This document shows, piece by piece, positions 43,931 to 52,756 of a DNA stretch of 64,000 nucleotides (the first letter of the stretch is position 1; each line of letters begins with the position of its first letter). Below the pieces are notes generated by a model. The model did not search any database. It was not told the DNA's origin and was given only the letters and a program-made list of their open reading frames with translations. The stretch lies in the NCBI RefSeq assembly GCF_003312915.1, contig NZ_CP030261.1, positions 3,410,001-3,474,000 of the forward strand. The letters run 5' to 3'. This DNA comes from Flavobacterium fluviale. Lineage in GTDB: Bacteria; Bacteroidota; Bacteroidia; Flavobacteriales; Flavobacteriaceae. Position numbers and translations under genes: made by a program.

Positions 43931-45142
43931 ATGAAAATAATAAAAAGCAGTTTTTTCAGTCCAAAGAAATGTGAGTATGGTAATTTTGAAATAATACCTG
44001 ATGAGGGCTGGGAATTTTTGCAGACATTCATAGATTACGAATCTAAACTCTTAATAGTATCTCTCAGCATTAAAGACAAAACCAAATGGGAAAATCATGG
44101 TTATAATGGTACTATCATTCCAACTAAAGAGTATAAAGTCGACTTAGAAACCTTACGTATTTTAGAATTCGAAGATTGGAAGCATTATTTCAATTACAAT
44201 AAAATTGAAATAATAAGCGAAGATGGAAAATACAAATTGATTACTCAAAGAGTTTTTAAACCTGAAAACAATAATGATTCAATCATTGAAGAGTTATATG
44301 ATAATATTTCTGGCAATCTAATAAGTTCGAGCCGTTCGATCGCTTTTAGTAAAGATAAAAATGAAAATTTATTAGAAAGTAAATACCGTTCTGAGAGAGA
44401 ATTAGAAGATCGAATAAGAATATATAATGCTAAACCAAATTTAGCTGAATTCTATACGATTCAAATTAATCAGTTAAAAGATCAGGATGTTATAATTTAC
44501 TATTATGATGCTTTTGACACATTCAAACTTACTTTCGTAAATGATACTTTTGTTTTGTTTAATGGAGATGTATTTCCTTCAAAACAAGAAGATTGGCAGT
44601 TATTACAATATAATGAGATCACTGTTTATTCTAATATAGAAGAATTTTGGAACGATTTTATTAAAGAGGAAAAATGGTATTTAAAATATAATATTCATTA
44701 TGGTTTTGACCACAAAATATTGATTTTGGCAAAACATATAACAGAGTATTTGAATGAATTGCGCAGGGAACAAAAATCTTCATTTAAAGAATATGAAAAA
44801 ATTAATGAGTGGCAGGGAAGCGTTTGGAGTGATGAGTATAAAAAGAAAGAAGTAAAACAATGGTGTGCCAATTGTTCTAAGTCAGTGAGTTATTATGGAC
44901 GCTATCCTAAGTATATTTGTCAAGAATGTGCTTCTAAAGACATATACGACAAAGACGGAAATATACTTGAGTTTTCTAACCTCGGATTCTCAGGCGGTTT
45001 TAAAGCTATTACAAAAAATAAGCAAGGAGAAATTATAAAAGAAAATCGTACCGATCAATTTTGTGATTGTATAATTGATGGAAAATTATTTTTTGCCCAA
45101 GAGGCAAGATTTGGAGGAATTGTAATTCAGCTCAAAGAATAG
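43931..45142 (+). CDS. Orphan protein with C-terminal zinc ribbon
   Basis: 403 residues, not recognised. There is no signal peptide or membrane helix. Residues 1-300 are a mix of strands and helices rich in Asp/Glu/Tyr/Ile, with no motif I know. Near residue 315-340 there is a zinc-ribbon pattern: WCANCSKSV, then about 15 residues, then ICQECASK. A smaller CDC follows in DQFCDCIIDG. It shares the divergent region carrying the Crp/Fnr-type palindrome. A decayed VOC gene and a serine hydrolase lie downstream, so this spot has gained and lost genes. Possible roles (nucleic acid or protein binding) are speculation. Confidence 0.6.
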   Translation: MKIIKSSFFSPKKCEYGNFEIIPDEGWEFLQTFIDYESKLLIVSLSIKDKTKWENHGYNGTIIPTKEYKVDLETLRILEFEDWKHYFNYNKIEIISEDGKYKLITQRVFKPENNNDSIIEELYDNISGNLISSSRSIAFSKDKNENLLESKYRSERELEDRIRIYNAKPNLAEFYTIQINQLKDQDVIIYYYDAFDTFKLTFVNDTFVLFNGDVFPSKQEDWQLLQYNEITVYSNIEEFWNDFIKEEKWYLKYNIHYGFDHKILILAKHITEYLNELRREQKSSFKEYEKINEWQGSVWSDEYKKKEVKQWCANCSKSVSYYGRYPKYICQECASKDIYDKDGNILEFSNLGFSGGFKAITKNKQGEIIKENRTDQFCDCIIDGKLFFAQEARFGGIVIQLKE

Positions 45143-45157
45143 TTATAATTGGTAAGA

Positions 45158-45333
45158 TTACATTCCCGGCCAATACAAAAAATTGAATTTATGTCAGTCA
45201 CGATCAGCAAATCCGAAAGTATAGCCCTCTTGAAAATTTTCTGCTTCTGAAAATATAGTTCCGACGATTTCTTCACTTTATCGTAACAAAGGTCTACTTC
45301 TTCCCTGCTTACATTACTTCTTTTAAAAAAAGT
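45158..45333 (-). pseudogene. Remnant of a VOC-family gene
   Basis: On the minus strand, two frames together spell the C-terminal half of a VOC protein. One reads FFKRSNVSREEVDLCYDKVK. After a frame change comes VGTIFSEAENFQEGYTFGFA then DRD, a TGA stop where the family has Gly, then HKFNFLYWPGM and a TAA (45158-45160). The EEVD...YDKV...GGT and FADRDGHKF patterns are typical of VOC proteins. A frameshift near 45263 and a Gly-to-stop change (45191-45193) break it; the N-terminal half is missing or unrecognisable. The rest of this 302-bp gap shows no other gene. Confidence 0.7.
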
Positions 45334-45444
45334 CGTACTATATTCTTTTTAAAAATGCGTTCGACTTTTTTTAATCGGTCGCGTAGGACTAGTTTCTTTT
45401 TCAAATTTGTATCGAAATAAATTTCTAACACAAAAAACGATACT

Positions 45445-46503
45445 ATGACAACTTCAGTAAAATTTTTAGCAGTACTTTTAATAATAAATAACATTTCTTT
45501 TGGACAAGATTTTACCAAAAAAATTGATTCTATAATAAAGGATAATTATCAAAAAAATCCAAACGTGGGAATTAGTGTTGGTTTTATCAAAGACAACAAA
45601 GAATTCTATACTTCCTACGGTAATTTAAATGCAGAAACTCAAACTAAAATAGATAAAAACTCTGTATTTGAAATTGCATCGATCACTAAAATTTTGACTT
45701 CTAATTTAATTGCGCAGGCAGTAAATGAGAATAAAATTAAAACAGATGATTATATAGACAATTTTCTTCCTAAAGAATATGTTTTACATCCAAATCTTAA
45801 AAATAAAATCAAAATTTCAGATCTCGCATCTCATCAATCTGGTTTAACTGACATAGATTTTGGAAAGCTGATAGAGCTTAATCCACAACAGCCAGTAAGC
45901 AGCGTGACACAAGAAACTCTGACTTCTTTGATTAATAATTGTACCGAACTTACAGATTATGGAAAGTATCGCTATTCTACGATCGGCTATACACTGCTTG
46001 GTCAAATATTAGAAAAAATTTATAATAAAAGCTATGATGAAATTATCAGAGAAAAAATAATTATGCCCTTGAAGCTGAAAAATACTTTTACGACAGATTT
46101 TAATGTAAAGAACATTACAACAAGTCATAATTCTGAAGGAGGTATTCAAGAATTTTTTAAATGGAATATTACAGCACCTGCAGGATTAGTAAAATCATGT
46201 ACTTCTGATATGATCGCATATTTAAAGGCCGTTTTATATAAAGAAAACAAAGTTGGAAAAGCAGCTTTAATTACAGAAAAAATCTTTTATAAAGACGAAA
46301 GAAGAGAAATGGGATTAGGCTTAAATATTATGACAGATGACAAAAATACGATTTATTCTAAATCTGGAGATTCTATGGGACAGTCATCTATTATCTGTTA
46401 CAACAGAAATCAAAATTGGGGAATTATTATACTTCTGGATCACAGAAAGTCAAAAATGAGACAAGAATTACTGAATCAGATTTATGATACTGTCTTGAAA
46501 TAG
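45445..46503 (+). CDS. Serine hydrolase, class C beta-lactamase fold
   Basis: 352 residues, exported (signal peptide MTTSVKFLAVLLIINNISFG). The catalytic SxxK is S79-I-T-K82 in FEIASITKILTSN. The second motif Y-x-N reads Y177-S-T in YRYSTIGYTLLGQ, so the Asn is replaced by Thr. The third motif region is YSKSGDSMGQ. Such proteins are mostly peptidases or esterases, and true beta-lactamase activity should not be assumed. It stands alone between a pseudogene and a convergent terminator. Confidence 0.85.
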   Translation: MTTSVKFLAVLLIINNISFGQDFTKKIDSIIKDNYQKNPNVGISVGFIKDNKEFYTSYGNLNAETQTKIDKNSVFEIASITKILTSNLIAQAVNENKIKTDDYIDNFLPKEYVLHPNLKNKIKISDLASHQSGLTDIDFGKLIELNPQQPVSSVTQETLTSLINNCTELTDYGKYRYSTIGYTLLGQILEKIYNKSYDEIIREKIIMPLKLKNTFTTDFNVKNITTSHNSEGGIQEFFKWNITAPAGLVKSCTSDMIAYLKAVLYKENKVGKAALITEKIFYKDERREMGLGLNIMTDDKNTIYSKSGDSMGQSSIICYNRNQNWGIIILLDHRKSKMRQELLNQIYDTVLK

Positions 46504-46509
46504 TTTATA

Positions 46510-46554
46510 AAAAAACAACCTCCAAGTGACTTCATTTTGGAGGTTGTTTTTTTT
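46510..46554. terminator. Bidirectional terminator
   Basis: AAAAAACAACCTCCA (46510-46524) pairs with TGGAGGTTGTTTTTT (46539-46553), between the convergent serine hydrolase and HD genes. Confidence 0.85.
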
Positions 46555-47128
46555 AGTTAGAAGAACTTAAGAAACGATAATACTCTTTGATTTTAATTTT
46601 TAATCTTTCAGCTAAATATTCGTTACCATCTTTTAATTCATCGTGTATAATTTCAGCCTCTTCGATATATCTTAATTTTTTTTCATCATTCCAATAATAT
46701 GGAGGCTCATACAAATTCGATATTCTATCCGCCATTTTAACGGCCCAGACTTCTATAGGCTGCTGTTTAATTCTGCTCAAACTATCACGCATTTTTTCAA
46801 ATGAATCTTGAATGTTTTCATTTTTGGTTAATGCCAGAACTCCAGATGCAACTTGGTTTCCAAATAAATCACTTACTTTTTCATAATCAAGTTCGGTATC
46901 TTCTATTGTGTCATGCAGCATAGCACATTTCACTGCTAAATCAGAATTCATATTTTCTGTTAGTCGAACAGCATTTAGAACTTCAAAAACAACACTTCCA
47001 ATATGGTTGATATACTCTACCCTTTCCCCTTCATTAACTCCGCCGTATTTTTGCCCTTCATGAAGTTTTGAAACCAATTGCCAAACATTCTGAATATCGT
47101 CTATTGACCAGTCGCTTTGTTGTACCAT
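46553..47128 (-). CDS. HD-domain protein, (p)ppGpp hydrolase-like
   Basis: 191 residues with the HD pattern of the RelA/SpoT hydrolase domain and no synthetase, TGS or ACT domain. His42 is in YINHIGSVV; His72-Asp73 and Glu76-Asp77 are in MLHDTIEDTELDYE; a late Asp is in VWAVKMADRISNLYEPPYYW. The HDxxED motif is the mark of (p)ppGpp or nucleotide hydrolases, as in the small Mesh1-type enzymes. Such stand-alone proteins reverse alarmone signals or hydrolyse NADPH/nucleotides; the substrate here is inferred only. It shares its direction with the MarR gene, 110 bp downstream of it. Confidence 0.85.
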   Translation of the reverse strand: MVQQSDWSIDDIQNVWQLVSKLHEGQKYGGVNEGERVEYINHIGSVVFEVLNAVRLTENMNSDLAVKCAMLHDTIEDTELDYEKVSDLFGNQVASGVLALTKNENIQDSFEKMRDSLSRIKQQPIEVWAVKMADRISNLYEPPYYWNDEKKLRYIEEAEIIHDELKDGNEYLAERLKIKIKEYYRFLSSSN

Positions 47129-47238
47129 ATTTATTAATGAATTTTTATATCATGTAATTTATTGCTTTTTTTGAAAATTTGCAATAGTTAGACGTGGTTT
47201 TAATTCATCGGACTTTAAAGCGTTATTAATTACTTCTT

Positions 47239-47700
47239 CTATTCTGCTTTATTTCTATCAATAAGATTTACCATATTAGAATTGAATGATGATAAATTTT
47301 CATCTAATGAGGCAAAGAAATCGATGTCTGCATTTTCTACGTCAATAATAGCTTTCTGCAAAACAGTTTCTCCCGAATTCGTTAATCGAATTGTTTTTGC
47401 TCTTGTATCAGTTTCATGTTCATGTCTTGTAATAAAACCTTTTTCTTGCAGCGTTCGCAATACTTTAGAAACCATCATTCTGTCGGCATTACTTTGATTG
47501 GCAATATCAACTTGTGTTACAGAATCGCTTTTTTTTGAAAGCCAGCCTAAAGCTGCTAACAATACAAATTGCGTCTGCGTTAAATCTAACGGATCTAAAA
47601 CCTTTTTTAGTTTGCGCTGCCAAAGCATTGTAAGCTGTCCAAGCAGATAACCCGGACTGTCTTTTGGACTTTTAAAATGAAAATTAATTTCTTTAGACAT
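47239..47700 (-). CDS. MarR-family transcription regulator
   Basis: 153 residues with the MarR winged helix: LGQLTMLWQRKLKKVLDPLD, LTQTQFVLLAALGWL, the recognition helix NQSNADRMMVSKVLRTLQEK and the wing FITRHEHETDTRAKTIRLTN. It lies 61 bp after a VOC gene in the same direction. The promoter upstream of the VOC gene carries a perfect 11-bp-arm palindrome, so the MarR protein probably represses the VOC-marR unit until a small ligand, perhaps the substrate of the VOC enzyme, releases it. Confidence 0.92.
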   Translation of the reverse strand: MSKEINFHFKSPKDSPGYLLGQLTMLWQRKLKKVLDPLDLTQTQFVLLAALGWLSKKSDSVTQVDIANQSNADRMMVSKVLRTLQEKGFITRHEHETDTRAKTIRLTNSGETVLQKAIIDVENADIDFFASLDENLSSFNSNMVNLIDRNKAE

Positions 47701-47761
47701 AATGATAGTGAAGCAATTGTTTTATTCCAGAATTTATTTCTAAAATTAATAAATATTACTT

Positions 47762-48121
47762 TTATTTTGTCTCCAAAAAAGTAAGTTTATAACCGTCCAG
47801 ATCTTTTACATGAAAAGCTCTTCCAAAAGGAGTTTCTATTATCGGCCCAGCAGTAGTTACTTCATTGGCGATGAATTTTTCTTTCAATTCGTCAACATTT
47901 TCATTTACTGCAAACCAAAGCGCTACTCCTGTTCCTAATTCTTTTCCTTCAATTGGTTCTAATGGTGTACGAATGGCAAAACTCGCTTTTCCTTCATTGT
48001 ATTTAAAAATACAAGCCTGCGGATTAGTATCACCGATTTCAAATCCTAGTTTTTTCTCATAGAAGTCTTTAGAAGCTTCTAAATTTTTTACCTGTAACGA
48101 TGCAAAAGTTAATTCTCTCAT
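47762..48121 (-). CDS. VOC family protein
   Basis: 119 residues: ELTFASLQVKNLEASKDFYE then KKLGFEIG, and FGRAFHVKDLDGYKLTFLET at the end, both diagnostic for the VOC fold. The candidate metal His is in AFHVKD; the first position reads FASLQV rather than a His, so a metal-free binding role is possible. First gene of the unit with marR, under a promoter that overlaps a long palindrome. Confidence 0.85.
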   Translation of the reverse strand: MRELTFASLQVKNLEASKDFYEKKLGFEIGDTNPQACIFKYNEGKASFAIRTPLEPIEGKELGTGVALWFAVNENVDELKEKFIANEVTTAGPIIETPFGRAFHVKDLDGYKLTFLETK

Positions 48122-48136
48122 TTTTATAATATTTAA

Positions 48137-48176
48137 ATTGTTGTCACAAATATAGTATACGTGACAACAATATCAA
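48137..48176 (-). promoter_or_regulatory. VOC-marR promoter with MarR-type operator
   Basis: On the minus strand a perfect promoter: TTG (48174-48176), 19 bp, TATATTTG (48147-48154). A perfect inverted repeat ATTGTTGTCAC (48137-48147) / GTGACAACAAT (48161-48171), 13 bp apart, brackets the -7 element. Bound repressor would exclude RNA polymerase. Confidence 0.8.
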
Positions 48177-48328
48177 AATGAATTTAATTTTTTTTTTTTT
48201 TGAGTTGTTATTTTTCTAAAAGAATTTAAAAATAACCATCTTTTTCGCATAAGAAAGATTATAAATCGCAGTAAAACATTTCTTATATTCGCTTGAAGAA
48301 GTTAATAAATTGTTGCAGTACAATAAAA

Positions 48329-49000
48329 ATGAAAAAAAATATATTAATATTGATTTTATTAGCTCCTCTACTTTTTTCGTGTAGACAAGGGAAAGAATCC
48401 CTGAAAGATAAAGCTGAGGCAGAACCGTTTCATTTGGTAAAAAATGACCCTATTAAAAACGGTTTGAGTACCATTAGTAAAAAAGACATTTATACTAAAT
48501 ATGAGTATAATGATTCCAAAGGCGCAAGCCTAATAATACAAAATAGCCTCCCAAGGGGTGGAATGAAATATAGCGGTCCTAATAACGAAGTCTATAATTA
48601 TGCTGTTTTTTGGACTAGAATAATAAACGAAACGGATAATATTCTGGAATTGAAAATTGACTTTCCTATAAATTCATATGAAATACCTTCTTTACCAGGT
48701 AAATACTTTAAAATATTAATGCCTCCTGATACAATGGTTCCTGAGAAGGCGCCCTTATTTAATTATGGCTTAACAAATTTAGAATCTTTTTTAGATAAGA
48801 ATATTTATAAAGCAGCTTCCTTAAAAAGAACTATCAACTCGAAAGAATCAACTGGTTTTTATGTTGTGATGCTCTGCGTGATTGAAGGTGCTAAAGGAAC
48901 TTTACGAACAGGTCTCAGTCTAAACGAAAAAAATCTTACTTATACAATTAATGGTAAAGAAATAAAGTGTGGAAGTATAATCATAAAAAAAACTCCTTAA
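48329..49000 (+). CDS. Lipoprotein, unknown
   Basis: 223 residues from ATG 48329, which opens straight into a lipoprotein signal: MKKNILILILLAPLLFSC (Cys18). The frame extends to a TTG at 48293, but that adds a non-signal lead. After the Cys comes a charged stretch, RQGKESLKDKAEAEP. The mature domain is beta-rich (NYAVFWTRIINETDNILELK, FYVVMLCVIEGAKGTLRTGL) with no known motif. Its stop codon lies inside the hairpin that ends the facing tRNA gene. Confidence 0.75.
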   Translation: MKKNILILILLAPLLFSCRQGKESLKDKAEAEPFHLVKNDPIKNGLSTISKKDIYTKYEYNDSKGASLIIQNSLPRGGMKYSGPNNEVYNYAVFWTRIINETDNILELKIDFPINSYEIPSLPGKYFKILMPPDTMVPEKAPLFNYGLTNLESFLDKNIYKAASLKRTINSKESTGFYVVMLCVIEGAKGTLRTGLSLNEKNLTYTINGKEIKCGSIIIKKTP

Positions 49001-49014
49001 TTTCTTAAGGAGTT
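48987..49014 (-). terminator. Terminator of tRNA-Val, overlapping lipoprotein stop
   Basis: AAACTCCTTAA / TTAAGGAGTTT is a perfect 11-bp stem with a TTTC/GAAA loop (48989-49014). The T run lies on the minus strand, so it serves the tRNA gene best; on the plus strand it overlaps the lipoprotein stop codon. Confidence 0.8.
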
Positions 49015-49020
49015 TCTCGG

Positions 49021-49095
49021 TGGGCGATGAGGGGTTCGAACCCCCGACCCCCTCGGTGTAAACGAGGTGCTCTGAACCAGCTGAGCTAATCGCCC
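49021..49095 (-). tRNA. tRNA-Val (anticodon UAC)
   Basis: A complete cloverleaf reads on the minus strand: acceptor GGGCGAT / ATCGCCC, D arm GCTC...GAGC, anticodon stem CCTCG / CGAGG with loop TTTACAC (anticodon TAC), five-base variable region, and T arm GGGGG-TTCGAAC-CCCTC (one G-T pair). The discriminator base is A. The CCA end is not encoded (the genome reads CCG). Confidence 0.97.
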
Positions 49096-49307
49096 TATTT
49101 TACTAGGCTGCTATCGTTTGTGATTGCGATTGCAAATATACAGCTAGATTTTGTATTTGCAAGCATAATTAGAAAAAAAATGAAATTATTTTTCATCTTT
49201 TTATTTAGCAATCTATATTTCAGCTTATTAAAAAACAAAGTTTTTTTTCTGTTTTCTTATAATTAAGTTAAAAATCAGATTCTGGATCTGTAATTCTTAA
49301 TATTGCT

Positions 49308-49337
49308 TTGTATTCATTCGCTATAGTCATACATTTG
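49308..49337 (+). promoter_or_regulatory. Promoter of the ABC exporter
   Basis: TTG (49308-49310), exactly 19 bp, TACATTTG (49330-49337): a full match to the Bacteroidota consensus, 25 bp before the start codon. Confidence 0.8.
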
Positions 49338-49361
49338 CATACCTAAAAATAGTATATTCTA

Positions 49362-51146
49362 ATGGCACGATTTAAAGAAAATGATTTACCTAAATCAAAA
49401 ATAACTGCTACTTCACTCTCCAAAGCAAAAACAATTTTTACATACGCAGGAAATCACAAATGGAAATTCTTCATCGGATTGATTTTTCTGCTTTTAACAG
49501 GAGCTACTGCCCTAGCCTTTCCAAAATTAATGGGAATGCTGGTAGACTGTGTAAAAAACAAAGACAATGACCAAGCTAATACAATTGCACTAGGACTAAT
49601 TGCGATCTTGTTTTTACAATCGTTTTTCTCATTCTTCAGATTATCATTATTTGTCAATTTTACCGAAAATACATTGGCTAATCTGCGTTTGGCTTTATAT
49701 ACTAATTTGGTAAAACTGCCAATGACTTTCTTTTCTCAAAAAAGGGTTGGCGAATTAAACAGCCGTATCAGCGCCGATATTACGCAGATTCAAGATACTT
49801 TGACTACCACAATAGCAGAATTTTTACGTCAGTTTATTTTGATTATTGGAGGTGTCATTTTACTGGCAACCGAAAGTTTAAAATTAACTTTATTAATGCT
49901 TTCAGTTGTTCCGTTGGTTGCTATTGCTGCAGTAGTCTTTGGAAGATTTATTAGAAAATATTCTAAAAAAGTACAAGATCAGGTTGCAGAAAGTCAGGTT
50001 ATAGTTGAAGAAACCATGCAGGGAATCAGCATTGTGAAGGCTTTTGCAAATGAATGGTATGAAATTACACGTTATAAAGGCAAAATTAGTGACGTTGTAA
50101 AACTGGCTATTAAAGGTGGTAAATATCGCGGTTATTTTGCTTCTTTTATTATCTTCTGTTTATTTGGTGCTATTGTAGCTGTAGTTTGGTTTGGCGTTCG
50201 TTTGAGTATTGCCGGAGAAATGAGCGTAGGACAATTAATATCATTTGTTTTATATTCAACTTTTGTGGGAGCTTCATTTGGTGGAATCGCTGAATTATAT
50301 GCACAGATTCAAAAAGCAATTGGCGCAACAGAAAGAGTTTTCGAATTATTAGATGAAAATCCAGAAAAAATCAATTCTGATTCTAATAAAAATAAAGAAA
50401 AAATAAAGGGAGATGTAACTTTCAATAACGTAGCTTTCAGTTACCCGACACGTCAGGAAATCCAGGTGTTGAAAAATGTAAATTTCAAAGCCGAATTTGG
50501 ACAGAAAATTGCAATTGTTGGACCAAGCGGTGCTGGAAAATCGACTATTTCTTCTCTTCTTCTAAGATTTTATGATATTACTTCTGGAGAAATTACTGTA
50601 GATGGAAAAAACATCTACGATTATGATTTAGAAGACCTTCGTGGGAATATGAGTATTGTACCGCAAGATGTTATTTTATTTGGAGGAACAATTAGAGAAA
50701 ATATTGCCTACGGAAAACCCGACGCTTCTGATGAAGAAATTGTTGTAGCCGCAAAACAAGCAAATGCTTTTAATTTTATTGAAGGTTTTCCAGAAAAATT
50801 TGAAACGTTAGTTGGAGAACGCGGTGTTAAATTATCAGGCGGACAACGCCAGCGTATTGCAATTGCAAGAGCACTGCTTAAAAACCCGAGTATTTTAATA
50901 TTAGATGAAGCAACTTCATCTTTAGACAGCGAAAGTGAGAAACTAGTTCAGGAAGCTCTAGAAGTTTTAATGGAAGGAAGAACAAGTATCATAATTGCTC
51001 ACAGACTTTCAACGATTAGAAATGCAGATAAAATTCTAGTTTTAGATAATGGAAAAATTTCCGAAGAAGGAACACATCAGGAATTGATTAATTTAGAAAA
51101 CGGAATTTACAAGAACTTAAGTAATTTACAGTTTAGTAACTCTTAA
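49362..51146 (+). CDS. ABC exporter half-transporter (MsbA-like)
   Basis: 594 residues: a six-helix exporter membrane domain (about 35-320), then one nucleotide-binding domain. Walker A is GPSGAGKSTISSLLLRFYD, the Q-loop MSIVPQDVILFGGTIRENIA, the signature LSGGQRQRIAIARALL, Walker B ILILDEATSSLD and the switch His in IIAHRLSTIRNAD. It works as a homodimer in the inner membrane. It could export lipid A precursor, lipids or drugs; motifs cannot separate these. Monocistronic, with a consensus promoter and a terminator. Confidence 0.92.
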   Translation: MARFKENDLPKSKITATSLSKAKTIFTYAGNHKWKFFIGLIFLLLTGATALAFPKLMGMLVDCVKNKDNDQANTIALGLIAILFLQSFFSFFRLSLFVNFTENTLANLRLALYTNLVKLPMTFFSQKRVGELNSRISADITQIQDTLTTTIAEFLRQFILIIGGVILLATESLKLTLLMLSVVPLVAIAAVVFGRFIRKYSKKVQDQVAESQVIVEETMQGISIVKAFANEWYEITRYKGKISDVVKLAIKGGKYRGYFASFIIFCLFGAIVAVVWFGVRLSIAGEMSVGQLISFVLYSTFVGASFGGIAELYAQIQKAIGATERVFELLDENPEKINSDSNKNKEKIKGDVTFNNVAFSYPTRQEIQVLKNVNFKAEFGQKIAIVGPSGAGKSTISSLLLRFYDITSGEITVDGKNIYDYDLEDLRGNMSIVPQDVILFGGTIRENIAYGKPDASDEEIVVAAKQANAFNFIEGFPEKFETLVGERGVKLSGGQRQRIAIARALLKNPSILILDEATSSLDSESEKLVQEALEVLMEGRTSIIIAHRLSTIRNADKILVLDNGKISEEGTHQELINLENGIYKNLSNLQFSNS

Positions 51147-51183
51147 AACAAAATTTCAATTTAGAAATTCCAAATCCCAATAC

Positions 51184-51366
51184 AAAAAAAAATCCATTTG
51201 CAAAGCAAATGGATTTTTTAGTTAAAATCTAAAATCTATCCCGAGGCTTCGGGACTAAAATCTAAAATCTAAAATCGCACTTCTATAGCAAACCCGACAC
51301 ATTTTAAAAACCTGTCGGGTTTAATACTAACGAAAAAGGTTCCAATTGAAAGTGGAACCTTTTCAT
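51184..51366. repeat. Intergenic block: terminators and repeats
   Basis: In order: terminator AATCCATTTG / CAAATGGATT with A and T runs (51184-51220); TAAAATC-type heptads on both sides of the palindrome TCCCGAGGCTTCGGGA (51239-51254); a CCCGACA / TGTCGGG dyad (51292-51319); and a hairpin AAAAAGGTTCCA / TGGAACCTTTT (51333-51363) ending the facing proline dehydrogenase gene. Confidence 0.75.
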
Positions 51367-51401
51367 ATGTAAACTGTAAACCGAGACTGAAAAACTGAAA
51401 A

Positions 51402-52571
51402 TTATTTCCCTTTTCTACGTTTACGTTCTGCTTTAATCATAGATAACTCACGGCTTGTTTGTCCAGCAACTGAAGTATTTTCTTCTGCACGACGTATCAA
51501 GTACGGCATAACATCTTTAACAGGTCCAAAAGGCAGATATTTAGCCACATTGTAACCATTTTCAGCTAAGTTATAACTGATATTATCGCTCATCCCGTAT
51601 AATTGACCAAACCAGATTCTATTATCGTTTTTAGCAATTCCCTTTTGAGCCATCATTTCCATTAACTTGTACGAACTCAATTCATTATGAGTTCCTGCAA
51701 AAATAGCCATAGTATCCAAATGATCTAACATGTAATTTACAGCAGCATCATAATTATCATCTGTAGCTTGTTTAGAAACACAAATTGGAGAAACATATCC
51801 TTTTTCTTCGGCACGTTTGTTTTCTTTTTCCATGTAAGCCCCACGAACTAATTTCATTCCGATGTAGAAACCTTCCGCTTTTGCTATATCATGGAGTTTT
51901 TTCAAGTAATCTAAACGATCCCAGCGATACATCTGCAAAGTATTAAATACAATAGCTTTTTCTTTATTGTATTTACGCATCATATCTGTAACTAAGTCAT
52001 CGGCAGCATCCTGCATCCAGCTTTCCTCACCATCAATCAATAGTGCTACATCTTTTTTGTGAGCTTCAGCACAAACTTTGTCAAAACGAGAAACTACTCT
52101 GTTCCATTCTTCTTGCTCTGCTGGAGTTAAAGTTTGTTTTTCGCCCAATTTCTCATACAATTCAAAACGTCCTAAACCAGTTGGTTTAAATACTGCAAAA
52201 GGAATCGCTAAACGTTCTTTTGCAAATTCAATAGTTTTTAAGGTCATTTCCAAAGCGGCATCAAACTGCTCTTCTTCTTCTTTTCCTTCAACAGAGTAAT
52301 CTAATACTGAAGAAACACCTTTAGTAAACATCTTATCAACTACAGTTAAGCAGTCATTTTCATTTACACCACCACAAAAATGATCAAAAACAGTTGCACG
52401 GATAAGTCCTTCAACAGGAAGATGTGCTTTTATTGCAAAATTGGTTACAGCAGTTCCAATACGTACCAAAGGTTCGCTGTCAATCATTTTAAAAAGAAAA
52501 TAAGCCCTATCAAGTTCGGTATCACTTTTAAGTGAAAAAGCAACTTGAGTGTTATCGAATATTTTTTCCAT
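51402..52571 (-). CDS. Proline dehydrogenase
   Basis: An FAD-dependent oxidase of proline to pyrroline-5-carboxylate, mono-functional (389 residues, not fused to P5C dehydrogenase as in PutA). The barrel motifs are present: LLIDGEESWMQDAADDLVTD, FYIGMKLVRGAYMEKE (the conserved K-L-V-R-G-A-Y strand) and the C-terminal YLPFGPVKDVMPYLIRRAEE then NTS, with the substrate arginines. A basic tail (KAERKRRKGK) ends the protein. The -7 element TATCTTTG is on the minus strand at 52589-52596. The P5C dehydrogenase gene is not adjacent. Confidence 0.92.
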   Translation of the reverse strand: MEKIFDNTQVAFSLKSDTELDRAYFLFKMIDSEPLVRIGTAVTNFAIKAHLPVEGLIRATVFDHFCGGVNENDCLTVVDKMFTKGVSSVLDYSVEGKEEEEQFDAALEMTLKTIEFAKERLAIPFAVFKPTGLGRFELYEKLGEKQTLTPAEQEEWNRVVSRFDKVCAEAHKKDVALLIDGEESWMQDAADDLVTDMMRKYNKEKAIVFNTLQMYRWDRLDYLKKLHDIAKAEGFYIGMKLVRGAYMEKENKRAEEKGYVSPICVSKQATDDNYDAAVNYMLDHLDTMAIFAGTHNELSSYKLMEMMAQKGIAKNDNRIWFGQLYGMSDNISYNLAENGYNVAKYLPFGPVKDVMPYLIRRAEENTSVAGQTSRELSMIKAERKRRKGK

Positions 52572-52756
52572 TAAGTTTAGTTTTTGTGCAAAGATATAGA
52601 GTGTTTTGAATATTATTTACAAAATGGTCTCATATTTTTCAATTTTCTCAATATCAGTAAAGATTGAATTGACTTAAAAAAATCTATTAAAGATATTTTA
52701 GTTGCAAAAGTAAGAATTTACTTTATTTTTATAGTTTTGCAAAAAAAAAGAATGTT

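Noticed and set aside
45309..45518. 69-codon minus-strand frame at the serine hydrolase start
   Set aside because: It overlaps the signal peptide of the real gene and the VOC remnant in another frame; composition is low-complexity Lys/Leu/Phe.
45445..46503. Beta-lactam resistance gene
   Set aside because: The SxxK is present but the YxN motif is YST and the third motif is not the usual KTG; most such proteins are other hydrolases.
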